64,000 nt of DNA from Mantis religiosa (taxonomy: Eukaryota > Arthropoda > Insecta > Mantodea > Mantidae). A model generated the notes under the pieces. That model searched no databases. It saw nothing but the letters and a program-made list of their open reading frames with translations, and was not told where the DNA came from. The stretch spans positions 3,294,001-3,358,000 of the forward strand of contig JAUKNK010000057.1 in NCBI GenBank assembly GCA_030765055.1, given 5' to 3'. Of the stretch, positions 1 through 10,084 are shown in pieces. Each line of letters opens with the position of its first letter. Position 1 is the stretch's first letter. The translations under genes were made by a program, and so were the position numbers.

Positions 1-1409
1 CAAATTTTATGTTGCTATAAGTAAGCGTGTGGTAGCACCCAGTACTTTTTTCCCACTGTTTCGCCCCCCCCTGCCTTCCCATTTGTCCATTCATCGGGCG
101 TAATGGTTTGCCAATGGATGGTATGTAAGGAGAATTTTGACTTCGGTGGACAGCGGTGTTTTTGTGCTACGCAGCAAATTGGATCTTCTATGACAAATTC
201 AACGAACTGTGATGAACTACCTTGATGGCAATGATCACATTCAGTTGTACCAATAGCATCGAATGATGTGTAGTGCTTTGTTTGGATGCAGAACTACAGA
301 GGCATATGAACTTTGGTACGTCTCTGGTTCGATCCTTCGTCATGGACCCAATGGACATTGCATAATTATTTGGGTTTCACAGTCAGCTATAGAACTATGT
401 GTTTGTGTGTGCCAAACCAGTGTTATATCAAACTTAGGAAATGTTACTACAGAAACTTTATCAGCAGGCCACTTCCGGCTTGATATTTCCCAGCGCTCTG
501 TGCTAGGAGCAGTGAACAGCTATACCTATGGTCTCCAGGATACGGCAGCGGTTGGCAACCTATGGATTAGTACCACGGCTGGCCCGTATTCCTCTGTTTT
601 GATCTCTTTTTCCCTGCTGGATGTTGCTTGCGCTCTTTTGATATATTGCGTTGTTACTTTGTTTTACACTATTATTGTTTGCTATGTTTTCTTTCTGCTA
701 ATGTTATTGTGGTTCACTACATAATGTCTTATTGGTAATTGTTATCTTTCCTATGGGTTTATGTTGGTAATGTGTCTGAGCGGGGAGATGTGTCACACGC
801 GAAGTCCAGTATTAATTATTTGTTGTATAACTTGTTAAATTATTAGGTAAAATTACATTCAGTCAGGATGAATGACTGACAGGACATGCTTTGTCATACA
901 GTGATGATTCGCATTTCCTGCTGTGGTTTGAGTGGTTTGTACTTCCTGCGTTATGCAAATGTCAATTGAGTATGTGTCATAAAACTGCCTCATCTATGCG
1001 TGGGAGCAGGATACTAATGAATAACACCCACAGGGGTAACAGGTTGACTATTTAAGCTCAACTGTGATTGAGCTCGGGGCTCAGTGTTCTGTATTCGTCG
1101 CCCTTGGTATAGCCCGCTGCTTCTGCACGGGCTCAGGACTGGACTTCTTGTGATGACACGGATCCTTGGGTAATATTACATTAGTTATTCTGAGTTACTG
1201 TTGGTCTTTGTCTAGGTTGCCTAGCGACCCAGTTATTAGTATGGTTAGCCAAGCGAGCAGTGGGTGCTGACCCTGTTGTTATTGTAACCCATCTTAAAGC
1301 TTTGTACATTAAATATTATTGTTTTGCTAGCGAGTGTAATAAGTCTCTACCTACTGACATATTCCTTTCACGCCTCCCAATGTCACTATCCAGAATAGGT
1401 GTGACTCAT
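1..1409. other. No recognisable gene; possible LTR-like block near 790-1290
   Basis: No protein family is recognisable here. The longest open frame on the + strand (263-724, 153 codons) has a hydrophobic C-terminal third, but I see no motif, splice signal or paralogue to support it. From about 779 a purine-rich stretch (GAGCGGGGAGA) is followed by TGTGTCACACG, and a TATTTAAG box lies near 1048. That is the order of a polypurine tract, an LTR start and an LTR promoter. No second copy and no clear CA end is visible, so this is only a hint of a retroelement terminus. Confidence 0.3.
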
Positions 1410-1411
1410 GG

Positions 1412-1693
1412 TTATAGTTCTAAAAATTCATTAACTGTATAAAAAAAGTGTGCATGCAAAAATTTCTTCATCTTATTCTTAGAGTGTTTTAATGATACAG
1501 CTTGTTTAAATGAAGTAGGAAGTTTATTATATAACATCATCACTTTGTAGTTAAAGCTTCCTTCATAAAGGCTCGCTTGAACTGCCACTTTACCCTTGTT
1601 ACGAGTGTGGTGGTAATGTACATCAGCATTTACTTGAAAAAGATTATTTTTGTATGGAAATTTGTGGATGTTATGGCTCTCGAAAAGGGACAC
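1412..1693 (-). mobile_element. LINE (non-LTR retrotransposon) RT C-terminal fragment
   Basis: The 93-codon frame ends with the pattern typical of the C-terminus of insect non-LTR reverse transcriptase ORFs: an HYHHTRNK-like segment, then LYNKLP, then a basic helix (KHSKNKMKKFL) and a final FFYTVNEFLEL. The upstream reverse transcriptase core is missing, because a transposase relic takes over at about 1690, so this is a truncated 3' end. The stop codon lies only 2 nt inside the left edge of the composite repeat. The twin at 60268-60540 has the same layout but is broken. A further relative is antisense at 22622-22790. Function is lost; the LINE clade is uncertain. Confidence 0.75.
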
Positions 1694-1840
1694 ATCATTA
1701 TTTGTCTACCTCCGTATTACTGTGATCTGAATGCAATTGAGCTGGCATGAGCAAAACTAAGGAATGTTTTCAGAGAGTGGAATGTTACTTGTAATATCTT
1801 CACTTACCTTACACACTGTTTTGCTGAATTGTGTCTTTCA
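1691..1840 (+). pseudogene. Tc1/mariner-superfamily transposase relic (DDE tail)
   Basis: The + strand reads ICLPPYYCDLNAIELA, then a stop, then AKLRNVFRE. This matches the region around the third catalytic acidic residue of IS630/Tc1/mariner-type transposases (LPPYxCxxNxIEL followed by W-A-x-x-K). The same motif occurs in the longer relic at 8.35 kb (NPIELAWARTK) and in the minus-strand copy at 19.5 kb. Only about 45 codons remain and they carry an in-frame stop. The homologous stretch at 60550-60690 in composite copy B has the same stop. Confidence 0.65.
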
Positions 1841-1914
1841 AGGTTGACCACACTGGAGAAACAAAAGAGCGTTAGCTCTCACTTCCTCCCCTCTGCCAAA
1901 ACCACACCGTAAAT

Positions 1915-2290
1915 CCAGTGCTCAACTTATCTTGTGTGTACTATACATAAGACAAAACACTGTTACCAACAAAGTTAAAATAATATGTATTTAAAAGATA
2001 TTAATATTACATGAGTAACTGTGTATGCGGAAACTGTTAGCAGTTGAGAAACCGGCAAACTGAAGCCATGAAGTATGTAAACCATGCTATATGTAGAAAA
2101 TTGGACATGCAGCGTTTAGAATGACAAAATGAGAACATGAATTGCAGGGAAATCAAATAAAAGTACTGGCTAACGGTTGATTTTAACGGCATACAGTTAT
2201 GTTGGTAAGGAATAACGTCACGGAAACAAGTTGTTGCTTTGAAATATACGAATACCATGAAAAGTTTCCAACACATTTTTTATTACTGAT
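1915..2290. repeat. Repeat segment shared (inverted) with 9.5-9.85 kb
   Basis: The - strand here and the + strand at about 9500-9850 can be aligned by eye. Both have a frame reading SLQFMF, later WFT-FMAS, and both contain the phrase giving the start of the Cys-rich segment. The same stretch recurs at about 60770-61150 in composite copy B. I recognise no domain; the shared frame may simply reflect copying of non-coding transposon sequence. Confidence 0.6.
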
Positions 2291-3499
2291 TATAAACTTG
2301 TGATACTGTAACAGAAATACTGCATAGTAAGCATAATTCCTGAATACAGGGAAACGTTTAACTAGGAAAGAAATTTATCATTCTGAAACCTTTGTGCTAC
2401 AATTCCTTTTAGCTTTTAAATAATAATAACTAATAATAAACTGCAAATCCCAAAAACAACGATGATAATAATCACTACGAATTTTCTATCATTATTATCG
2501 CGTAACTGTCGAGACTAGTGTAGGTAAGCAACGATCCACTGCCACAGTTTCCTCACCTCAATATCTCTATTAATAGCTATTACTGTATCGCCAGTTTACT
2601 TACGTAATGTTTGTATTTTCCGCGATTGCGTGGTTTGTATGTTGGCAACGCTCGAGCCATGAAGTCACGCCCGCCATATTGCTACGCCGTTAAAGGACAT
2701 CTTTACGAAGTACTGTTATATCACGTCTGGGAAAACAAGATATTCTACATTTGTTAACTTTCGCACATCCACTAAAAACTTGTTAAATACGAGAGTAGCT
2801 GTTGTACCTGACCTTCATGGACGTAATCCATGTGGCCCTGACCATTACAACTCTACCAGAGAGCGCAATGCGGACAGAGTTAAATACGTCACAATGCTTT
2901 ACGCTACATTGGGAGGAAAAATTTAATTTAAAATACTGAGATTTTATTCTTCCAACATTCACTGAAACATGGGCATTTCAGAAGAAACTTGTTCTATCAA
3001 GATTTGTGAAACTCGTTCAGGACAATGAGGCTAACACAATCAGTTCGTTTCGTTCAACTTTTCACTTCATACACAAAACAACTTCAACTAATCAACATAA
3101 ATTATTATAACTACCACCACCATACATCAAAACAAGCCTATTTCATCACACCACCAAACATATAACATCAGTAATTATTCTAACCTCAAGTAGAACTTTG
3201 CAGCCAGATCACTCTGCCAAAATTATTACAAATTTGAATGGCCGTACTTATTGATGCGTATTACCTCACACTATTGATATTTTCCACATATCTATTTTCT
3301 TCTTCTTTACTAAGTGTAGCTTACTTTGTTGTGTTAAATTATCGTTGCGAAAGAAGTTTACCCTGATGTACACTGACTAAATTGAAACAAGTGCCGGCTT
3401 GATTACTGAGTTCAATTAGTAGGTTGAAGAGCTAACAATGCTAACTGCAATTTTGGAGGAGTAGTAAGTAAAGATAAACACAATAATTACACTAATAGC

Positions 3500-3625
3500 A
3501 ATTAAATTGCTATTTCACACCAGTCGTGGGTAGGCCTAATTCTGGACAGGATGAGTCAGGCTAAAAACTACAATGCGATAGCCGAGATTTGACTTACGTA
3601 TTGAAAGTTACATTTCCGACATTCA
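3500..3625 (-). repeat. SINE-like fragment, family B (3' part)
   Basis: On the - strand this reads GTCAAATCCCGGCTATCGCA, then GCCTGACTCATCCTGTCC, then GGCCTACCCACGACTGG. The first phrase resembles a tRNA B box with its following stem. Related copies are at 62335-62440 (-), 27650-27790 (-), 27880-27985 (+) and 44595-44690 (-); the last two retain a tRNA-like TAGCTCAAT A-box region. The head of this copy is decayed. It lies within composite repeat copy A, so it was carried along when the block was copied. Confidence 0.55.
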
Positions 3626-3893
3626 CTGAAACATGCAAATGCTAAAATTATGATCTGAAGAAATTTGTTCTAACGAGACTTTTTAAACCCATTAATGACA
3701 ATTACATAAGACAAAAAGTAATTATTCTAACCTGAAGCAGAACTTCGTATCCAGATCACTCAGTCAAAATGTACACTTATTTACTTCTTGATTTACAGCA
3801 ATATGTAATTACGCGGTCAGTTTGATCATTTCACGGCCTTGTAAATCAAATAGCCAACGACCTCTGGTAAAGATACCTAGCACGAAGAATTGT

Positions 3894-4093
3894 ACTTACT
3901 TGAGTTGTGAGCTAATCGTATCGTAAAATAAGGTTCTACTAGCAGAAATAGCAGTGGGAGGATTAACAGATATAGCTTCTTGTATATTGACAGGTATGAT
4001 ATTTGTTTGTTCATTCGTTGGATAACAGCCGTGAGCAAAGATCAGGAATATTGTACACGTTACACATTTATGGTGAAATAGCACTTTCATCAT
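3894..4093 (-). other. Exon-like ORF with signal-peptide-like start and splice donor
   Basis: The - strand frame starts MMKVLFHHKCVTC, followed by a hydrophobic stretch (TIFLIFAHGC), and runs to SASRTLFYDTISSQLK. A consensus donor (CTCAA then GTAAGTACAA) lies at its end, on plus coordinates 3894-3899. The same frame and donor are present in composite copy B (62719-62918), where a TAA sits just before the donor. A charged start, hydrophobic core and Cys/Gly boundary would fit a first coding exon of a secreted protein. No downstream exon is recognisable and the family is unknown. The differences between the two copies are mostly amino-acid changing, so present-day coding is doubtful. Confidence 0.3.
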
Positions 4094-4896
4094 ATTAGAA
4101 TTTAGCTTCTTATTTGCTATCCAAAGGGGATTTGCAGCTTAAATAGGTGAAAGTACAAAATGGTCAGTTGCTTTCTCAATGGGATTTTGAGACAAAGTTA
4201 GCTGCACTGAGAAAAGAAGAAGAAAAAGAAAATAGGTATGTGGAAAATATCAACAGTGTGAGGGAATACCCATCAATTAGAACGGCCATTCAATTTTGTA
4301 ATAATTTAAGCTGACTGGTCTATGTCCAAAGTTCTACTTCAGGTTAGAATAACTACTGATGTTATATGTTTGATAGTGGTGATAAAAAAGACATGTTTTT
4401 ATGTATGGTGGTGGCAGTTAAAATTATTTATGTTGATTTGTTGAGGTTGTTTTGTGTATGAAGTGTTCAAATGAACAAAACAGATTGTGTTAGCCTCATT
4501 GTCCTGGACGAGTTTCACAAATCTTGTTAGAACAAACTCTCAATTTTTTTAAATTAAAATTTTTCTTTCCAATGTAGAGTAAAGCATTGTGACGTATTTA
4601 ACTCTGTCTGCATTGCCATCTCTGGTAGAGTTGTAATGGTCAGAGCCACATGGATTACGTCCATGAAGGTCAGGTACAACAGCTACTCTCGTATTTAACA
4701 AGTTTTTAGTGGATGTGCGAAAGTTAACAAATGTGGAATGTAGAGTATCTTGTTTTCCCAGACGTGATATAACAGTACTTGGTAAAAGTGTACTTTAACG
4801 GCGTAGCAATATGGCGAACGAGACTTCATGGCTCGAGTGTTGCCAACATACAAAGCATGCTTTCGCGGTAAATACCAACACCACGTAGGCAAACTA

Positions 4897-5084
4897 GCGT
4901 TACTGTAATACCTAAGGAAACCAAGCTTATCATGTGTTTCAAATGTGAAGGTGTTTGTCCTTGAGCGCTACTAGGTGAGCAACCAATCGGAGGTCTGTGG
5001 TGTTGTCGTGTTGCATTCCCGCTAAGTGGTGTGTGAGGAGTGCCTACCTAATCAATCGTTAATTTTGTTGTTGTAATTTACGTT
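4897..5084. other. Unique-looking spacer, no feature recognised
   Basis: This short spacer lies between the right arm of the inverted repeat and the SINE. I see no open frame, repeat or regulatory motif that can be supported. Confidence 0.5.
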
Positions 5085-5295
5085 CTGCAACCTTAACTCA
5101 TACCCAACGTTGAACGGAATGGGTGAAATGATGCTCAAATGAGCCCAGGGTCCATGGAGCTTACACTTACCCAACATTTGTTTTTAGGATAAGGGAAAAG
5201 CCCAGAAAAAAAATCTTATCCAGGTAACTCACCCTTACCAAGATTCGAACTTGGGACCTCTTGAACGTGAGGCAGACATGCTGCAACAATCTGTA
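5085..5295 (-). repeat. tRNA-derived SINE, family C (tRNA-Val-like head)
   Basis: On the - strand the head reads GTCTGCCTCACGTTCAAGAG followed by CCAAGTTCGAATCTTGG. The second phrase is a near-perfect B box with its T-stem. The CAC triplet in the anticodon position suggests a tRNA-Val(CAC) parent. The body continues through GGGTGAGTTACCTGG to GGGCTCATTTGAGCATC near 5110. A relative with the same head is at 50025-50395. The A-box half is degraded. It is almost certainly a retroposed SINE and not a working tRNA gene, since there is no cloverleaf acceptor stem. Confidence 0.7.
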
Positions 5296-5511
5296 TGAAA
5301 TACTATTTGCGCTAAGACAAAACTTGAGATTTTGCCAAAACTGATCCATGTGGAAGGTAGAGAGTAATGTATCTAACATAACCATGAACACCATATATTT
5401 CTAACTGAAACAGTTTTTCTAATACAAATAAATAAAGCACTAATACTTGTATTACAACAATGCATCATGATGAATAGCATTGTTAACACTGTAATGAATG
5501 GCATTATTGGT

Positions 5512-5835
5512 TGGTATGTGTGCATGTACGTATATTTGTAATTACTTAGAACTGAAACATAAATGTTTGACATGACGGGATAAAAGAATTACTTTGAATA
5601 AGCCAAGGTGTTAAATTCGACGGATAGAAAACAGTAAACTTCCTGCTGCCTTGGCAGAACGTGTCTGGTCACATTATACCTTTGTTTATGAATGGTTCGT
5701 AATCTCTATTTACTCTAGAAAGTTCAAAGTGGTTGGTGTGTATGTATATACTTTTAATTACTCAGATATGAAATTTAAACTCCTGACATGACGGGATAAA
5801 AGAATTACTTTGAATAAGTCAAGGTGTTAAATTTG
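5512..5835 (+). repeat. Direct repeat pair of about 105 bp (5512-5620 and 5732-5835)
   Basis: Two copies of a block start with GGTTGGT.TGTATGTA. Both contain CATGACGGGATAAAAGAATT and ACTTTGAATAAG.CAAGGTG. They are separated by about 110 bp of unrelated sequence. The second copy lies directly before a T-run (5855-5872) that marks the edge of the Penelope-like arm. They may be remnants of the terminal repeats that Penelope-like elements often carry, but that link is only an inference from position. Confidence 0.6.
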
Positions 5836-5867
5836 AGAAAGAGCAAACATTTCATTTCCTTTTTTTT

Positions 5868-6602
5868 TTTTTGAGTTTGATTTATGAGTCACTATGTTTA
5901 CACTCAAGCTTCACTTACTTGTATAATTGAAACGCTCTCAAGATCATTCGATCTCATCCTCAGCTGTTTAGTGACTAAATGTACATTCCTCTTCTTCCAC
6001 TACTACAGAGCTCCGATCACTCCTCCATCTGGTGTTAGGGGCACAAAATTTATAACTTTATCACGGTTTTTGGTTATGAATATTTTTTCACAAATATCCA
6101 ATTCTATGGGTGTACGTAAAGATTTTAACAGTTTAGTGTTGTGGCCAATGTTGTGGTTTTCTGTCCAAAAAAGGTGTGAAACTGCAGATTTTTCTGTTTG
6201 TTTCAACTTAAAGTTCCTCTGGTGTTCTTTTTGCCTGGTTAACAAGTTCCTCTTAGTTTTTTCTATGTAGCTTATTTTACAGGATTCACAATTTACCTGA
6301 TAAATTCCCGATTTCAGAGTGTTGGGAATTGAATTTTTTAGTGGTTTATTTATCAAGTTCCTCAGATTGAATTTGTTTTGGAGTGCTAGGTTTAAGTTAA
6401 GTCTTTTGAAGATTCATTCAAATTTTCTAAAAGTCCATGGATGGTAGGTGAATTTTCTATATTGCCAATTTGTGTTTTCAAGTGGTGTGAGAGTGGTATT
6501 TTTTGATATTATCTTTAGTTTTTCCTTTCTATTCGTGTTCCTTATGATGGCTGGGTTGAATCCATCTAATACCGCTATCTCTTTTATGTGTTGTTCTTTC
6601 AA
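5868..6602 (-). mobile_element. Penelope-like element fragment with GIY-YIG endonuclease
   Basis: Two minus-strand frames form the 3' part of a Penelope-like element. The frame 6602-6414 (KEQHIKEIAVLDGFNPAII) resembles the segment linking reverse transcriptase to endonuclease. The frame 6356-6003 is a GIY-YIG endonuclease with GIYQVNCESC, then SYIEKTKRNLLTRQKEH, then SHLFWTENHNI. The usual YIG glycine is Glu here, so the active-site motif is degenerate. The reverse transcriptase core is absent. Sequence from 6003 to 5868 is the 3' tail. The whole arm is repeated in inverted orientation at 6620-7110, so the two halves diverge from about 6610. Confidence 0.8.
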
Positions 6603-6619
6603 AAATTCCTCCTTACTCG

Positions 6620-7110
6620 GTGCAATGTTGAAATCAGGAATTTATCAGATAATTTGTGAAACCTGTGAAAAAGCTATATAGGAAAAACTAAGAGGAACTT
6701 GTTAACCAGACAAAACTAACACCAGAGGAACATTAAGTTGAAGCAAACAGAAAAATCTGCAGTTTCACACCATTTTTGGACAGAAAACCACAACATTAAA
6801 CTGTTAAGCATCTTTAAGTACACCCATAGAATTGGATATTTGAGAAAAAATATTCATAAACAAAAACTGTGATGAAGTTATAAATTTTGAAATCCCGGCA
6901 TTAAACGAAGTATTAAAACTTAGTGCCCCTAACACCAGATGGCAGAGTGATCGGATTCCCGTAGTAGTGGAAGACGAAGAATGTACATTTAGTCACCAAA
7001 CAGCTGAGGATGAGATCAAATGATCTTGAAAACGTTTCAATTATACAAGTAAGTGAAGTTTGAGTGTAAACATAGTGACTCATAAATCATACTCAAAAAT
7101 GAAGAATACT
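6620..7110 (+). mobile_element. Inverted partner of the Penelope-like fragment (decayed)
   Basis: The + strand reads LKSGIYQIICETCEKAI and then a stop at the start of the GIY-YIG domain. Further on it gives TPIELDI and EKIFINKN, matching the minus-strand copy at 6350-5870, with several stops and small indels. The match continues through the non-coding tail (the boxes around TGTACATTTAGTCAC and GTAAACATAGTGACTCATAA) to about 7110. It is more decayed than its partner. The region is therefore a head-to-head pair, an arrangement known for Penelope-like elements. Confidence 0.75.
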
Positions 7111-7249
7111 TCACTGTTAATAATGCTTCTGTTTTTAATATTTACTTCATTTCTGGTTAGCCTGTGGAATGCTGTATGCCTATGTTTATGAATGAATGCT
7201 GGATAAGAAGTATTTATTTACTCTGGAGAGTTCAGATTAATGTCATTCA

Positions 7250-9150
7250 GTTGCTCTTAGCACAGCAGTAGAGTAAGAGTTCTATAGTGCAGTGGTTTCT
7301 TGCGGTGAATTTAGTGGCATGTCAAAAAGGTGGGTATTGCAAAGTCAGGCTCAAAGCATTATTTTTAAGATGTACATGTTCTTCAAAAAATTGGGCAATG
7401 AGGAATATAGAAATCAGCTTGATTTCAAAATTTCTCAACAGTTTGCTGCTGAAGCATGTGGTGTAGGTAAAGCAAGTGTGTCCCCCATTTGTGGGGAGGC
7501 AAGAAAATTTGATCGTAGTGGTGTACAGGTGTTTGTGTCACCCAGGAAGCATGTTGGTCCTCCAAAGACTGTTGCAAATTTAAGTGAGCTTGACATGCAC
7601 GTTGTAAGTTGAACTGTGTTGGAGTTTTATGACCAAGGTGAATTTCCAAATATACAGAAAAAGACTTACACTCTTAGAACCAATTTTTCATACACTGGGT
7701 CAAAATCATCGACAGTCAGAATTTTGAGGGGATAATAGTTCAGGTACAGAAAGACAAATGATGGGTGTAAATTTTTAATGGAGAGGAGTGATATTGTTGC
7801 GGCAAGATTAAAATTCCTATGCAAATATATGAAATTAGACATTCTGGTGATGCAAGACCTACCTCTTACTTAGACGTGTCATGGGTAAATAAAAGTCACA
7901 CTCTAAAGTCAATCTGGCAAGACTCCTCCAAAAAGGGTGATCTAAGGGTACCTGTTGGGAAAGGCGTTGGCTCATCATCTGTCATGCTGGATCTGCTAAG
8001 ACTGGGTTCCTGCCAGAAAGTAAATGGATTTTTCTCTCCAAAAGTACCTCAGACTATCACGAAGAGATGACAGTTGATATATTTAAAGAATGGTTTCTTA
8101 ACAGATTCTTAAATTATTTAGAAGAGGGAGACGTTATAATGGATAATGCACTATATCATTTGGTTATTGCAAATAAAATACCAAATTCGGCCAGCAGAAA
8201 AAACAAAATTGTTGAATGGTTATGAAAAAGGGGGGTGGAATTTTCGGAAACAGAAACCAAAACTGACTTGTAGCAAAGAGTACTTCCGTTTAAACACACA
8301 GAAAAAGCATATCAGCTGGATCACCTTTAATTGAAATGGGACACCAGGTAATATGCCTCCGACCTTTCCTCTGCCAATATAATCCAATTGAGTTGGCGTG
8401 GGCTCGAACAAAAAGGAGGGTTGCAAACAGAAGTAATACTTTTAAACTGACGGACATTGAACGACTTGTTCACGAAGAAATTAGCAAGATAACTCAAGAG
8501 GACTGTAAAAACTGCGTAAGGCATGCAGAACAACTTCAAGAAGAGGATTTTAAGAAAGAAGTAGCACGCGACGAAATTTTGGGAACTTATAATCATAAAT
8601 TTGTATGACTCAGATGATGAAGAAGGTAACTGACGAATTGTCTCTTGACGTAAATGACATTGAGAGCGATATGGAAGAGCCACTTGTTGTTGCATTGGAT
8701 TATAAAAAACAGGGAATTCATAAACTGTTGTTATAGTACAAAAGTGAATCAAGAATATATTGACACATTGCTTCACTCACACTGTTTTTTCACAGGACAT
8801 GTTTCAAGAGCTCTTGCTCCTATCCTTGGAAGATAGGAGCAAGAGCTCTTGAAACATGTCCTGTGAATAAACAGGGTGAGTGAAGCAACGTGTCAATATA
8901 TTCTCGATTCACTTTTGTACTAATTTGTGCTTCACTGTCCCTACGCTTCTTTCAAGTTTATACTTTGTGTTGTTATAGTATTTAAACATATACATAATTT
9001 GTGCAAATGGTTTTCCCAATTTTGGTTTTGGCAGCTGCATCATTGTAAAAGTTTGTAAAATTTAATTTGGTTACCCTTAAGTCTAGCGCCAAGCAGACCT
9101 GCATGCTGTATGAGTGTGCGAGAGAGGGAAATACAAAAAGAGTGGGGTAA
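7250..9150 (+). mobile_element. Tc1/mariner-superfamily element with broken transposase
   Basis: Several + strand frames cover one transposase. 7292-7612 is the N-terminal, probably DNA-binding, part (FKISQQFAAEACGVGKASVS). 7620-7730 holds a frameshifted continuation. 7819-8070 is a middle piece. 8140-8170 reads DNALYHL, corresponding to the second catalytic Asp. 8336-8606 carries QYNPIELAWARTKRRVAN around the third acidic residue and an EEDFKKE tail, followed by an acidic end (LSLDVNDIESDMEEPL, 8640-8685). Frameshifts separate the pieces, so it is inactive. A shorter copy lies on the - strand at 18600-19595. No terminal inverted repeats could be fixed by eye. The region 8735-8921 is a long hairpin. 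Confidence 0.75.
8735..8921. repeat. Long hairpin: 90-bp arms, 7-nt loop
   Basis: The left arm is 8735-8824 and the right arm 8832-8921, with a loop of CCTTGGA. Reverse-complementing the right arm gives the left arm with only about four mismatches in 90 positions. The innermost 40 bp (through CAGGACATGTTTCAAGAGCT) is perfect. It sits directly after the transposase coding remnant. It could be a snap-back of the element end created during aberrant transposition or repair, or a structured transcript precursor. The sequence shows the structure, not the function. Confidence 0.9.
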
Positions 9151-9182
9151 CAATATCGCAACTCTGAGTGTGATACATCTGA

Positions 9183-9990
9183 TTAGCTCAACCTAAGAAC
9201 TCTTCCCATTTGTAACACACAATAGGTAACTGTTCCAGTGCATCATTGCTTACCACTCTATTCTCAACAGCTTCACGGTAACAATGATAGAAAATAGGTA
9301 GTTTATTATCCTTATTACCATTATCAGTATGATGATTACTAAACTTTAAAATTAAAAGCAATTGTGGCAAAGGTATCAGAATGGTAAAATTCTTTCGTAG
9401 ATAAACGCTTCTCTGTATTCAGTTATTGAGATTACTGTGTAGTATTCCTGTTTACAGTATTGCTAGTTTATAATAAGAAATAGAAAATCTGTAGGAAAGA
9501 TTTCTCTGTATTCGTATATTTCAGAGCAACAACTTGTCTCCGTCACGTTATTCCATATCAACGTAACTGTATGCCATTAAAGTGCACCTTTTCCTAGTAT
9601 GTTTATTTAATGTCACTGCAATTTATGTTCTTATTTTGTCCTTCAATACCCTGCATGTCATATATTCTACATGTATCATGGTTTACTTTCTTCATGGCGT
9701 CATTTGTTGGTTGTGTTACAGGTATCTCAACTGCTAATGGTTACCGCATACACAGTTACTCAGGTAATATTAATATCTTTTGCATATTATTCTAACTTTG
9801 ATGGTAACAGTATCCTGTCTTATGTACTTACAGACTGATATATGTTACAAATTTTCCCATTTCAAGTGCCAACAAAGCATTGTGTTTAGCTGAGTGCTTG
9901 AGTAAATAAAGTAAATGACTTAGTGTTTCAGAACATAGTGATCCACAGTAAATCACTGGGATCTGAAATTTGTATATTTAATCCATTGCT
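9183..9990. repeat. Mosaic of dispersed repeat segments; no gene
   Basis: 9183-9230 on the - strand matches 18620-18665 on the + strand (both encode a CxKWEEF phrase). About 9500-9850 on the + strand matches 1915-2290 and 60770-61150 on the - strand. 9838-9990 matches 59685-59835 in inverted orientation (shared CATAGTGATCCACAG box). These segments tie the spacer to the composite repeats and to the sequence next to hAT copy 2. Open frames in it (for example 9610-9795) are carried by the repeat and I do not regard them as genes. Confidence 0.6.
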
Positions 9991-10084
9991 GATTTGAATG
10001 TGAAAGCATTCATTTTGTTGAATGTCTCTAGATGTGTTTATAAGATATATACTTGGTATATATAGCACTTGCTATTGTTGCTGA

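Larger units (their letters stand above)
1410..4139. repeat. Composite dispersed repeat, copy A (2.73 kb)
   Basis: This block is repeated in the same orientation at 60266-62964 with high similarity throughout. Both copies begin at GGTTATAGTTC and end at GGGATTTGCAGCT; sequence outside those limits is unrelated. The block is a patchwork, in order: the 3' end of a LINE reverse transcriptase ORF (- strand), a Tc1-type transposase relic (+ strand), a segment also found inverted at 9.5-9.85 kb, an arm of a long inverted repeat, a SINE-like tail (- strand), and an exon-like ORF with a splice donor (- strand). Because both copies share the same patchwork, the pieces were joined before the block was copied. 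The mechanism (segmental duplication or a DNA transposon) is not clear; I saw no terminal inverted repeats at its edges. Confidence 0.85.
2578..4896. repeat. Long inverted repeat, arms 2578-3340 and 4185-4896
   Basis: Read on the - strand, 4896-4185 follows 2578-3340 on the + strand. Shared landmarks include the TATGTTGGCAAC box, the run through GTCTGGGAAAACAAGATA, CATGGACGTAATCCATGTGG (itself partly palindromic) and the TTGATATTTTCCACATA box. The arms are about 700-760 bp each with many substitutions, and are separated by about 840 bp. The left arm lies inside composite repeat copy A, while the right arm lies just outside its right edge (4139). Copy B at 60.3 kb has no matching right arm, so the second arm was added only at this locus. 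This could be a fold-back arrangement or an independent inverted insertion of the same repeat. Confidence 0.8.

Noticed and set aside
263..724. 153-codon ORF as a gene
   Set aside because: No motif, no paralogue in the window, no splice sites, and a low-complexity hydrophobic end; length alone is not enough in this DNA.
5225..5295. A functional tRNA-Val gene on the - strand
   Set aside because: Only the T-arm and anticodon region are good; the A-box half and acceptor stem are degraded and a SINE body follows.
8327..8776. 149-codon - strand ORF
   Set aside because: It is antisense to the transposase catalytic region, which has clear motifs on the + strand.
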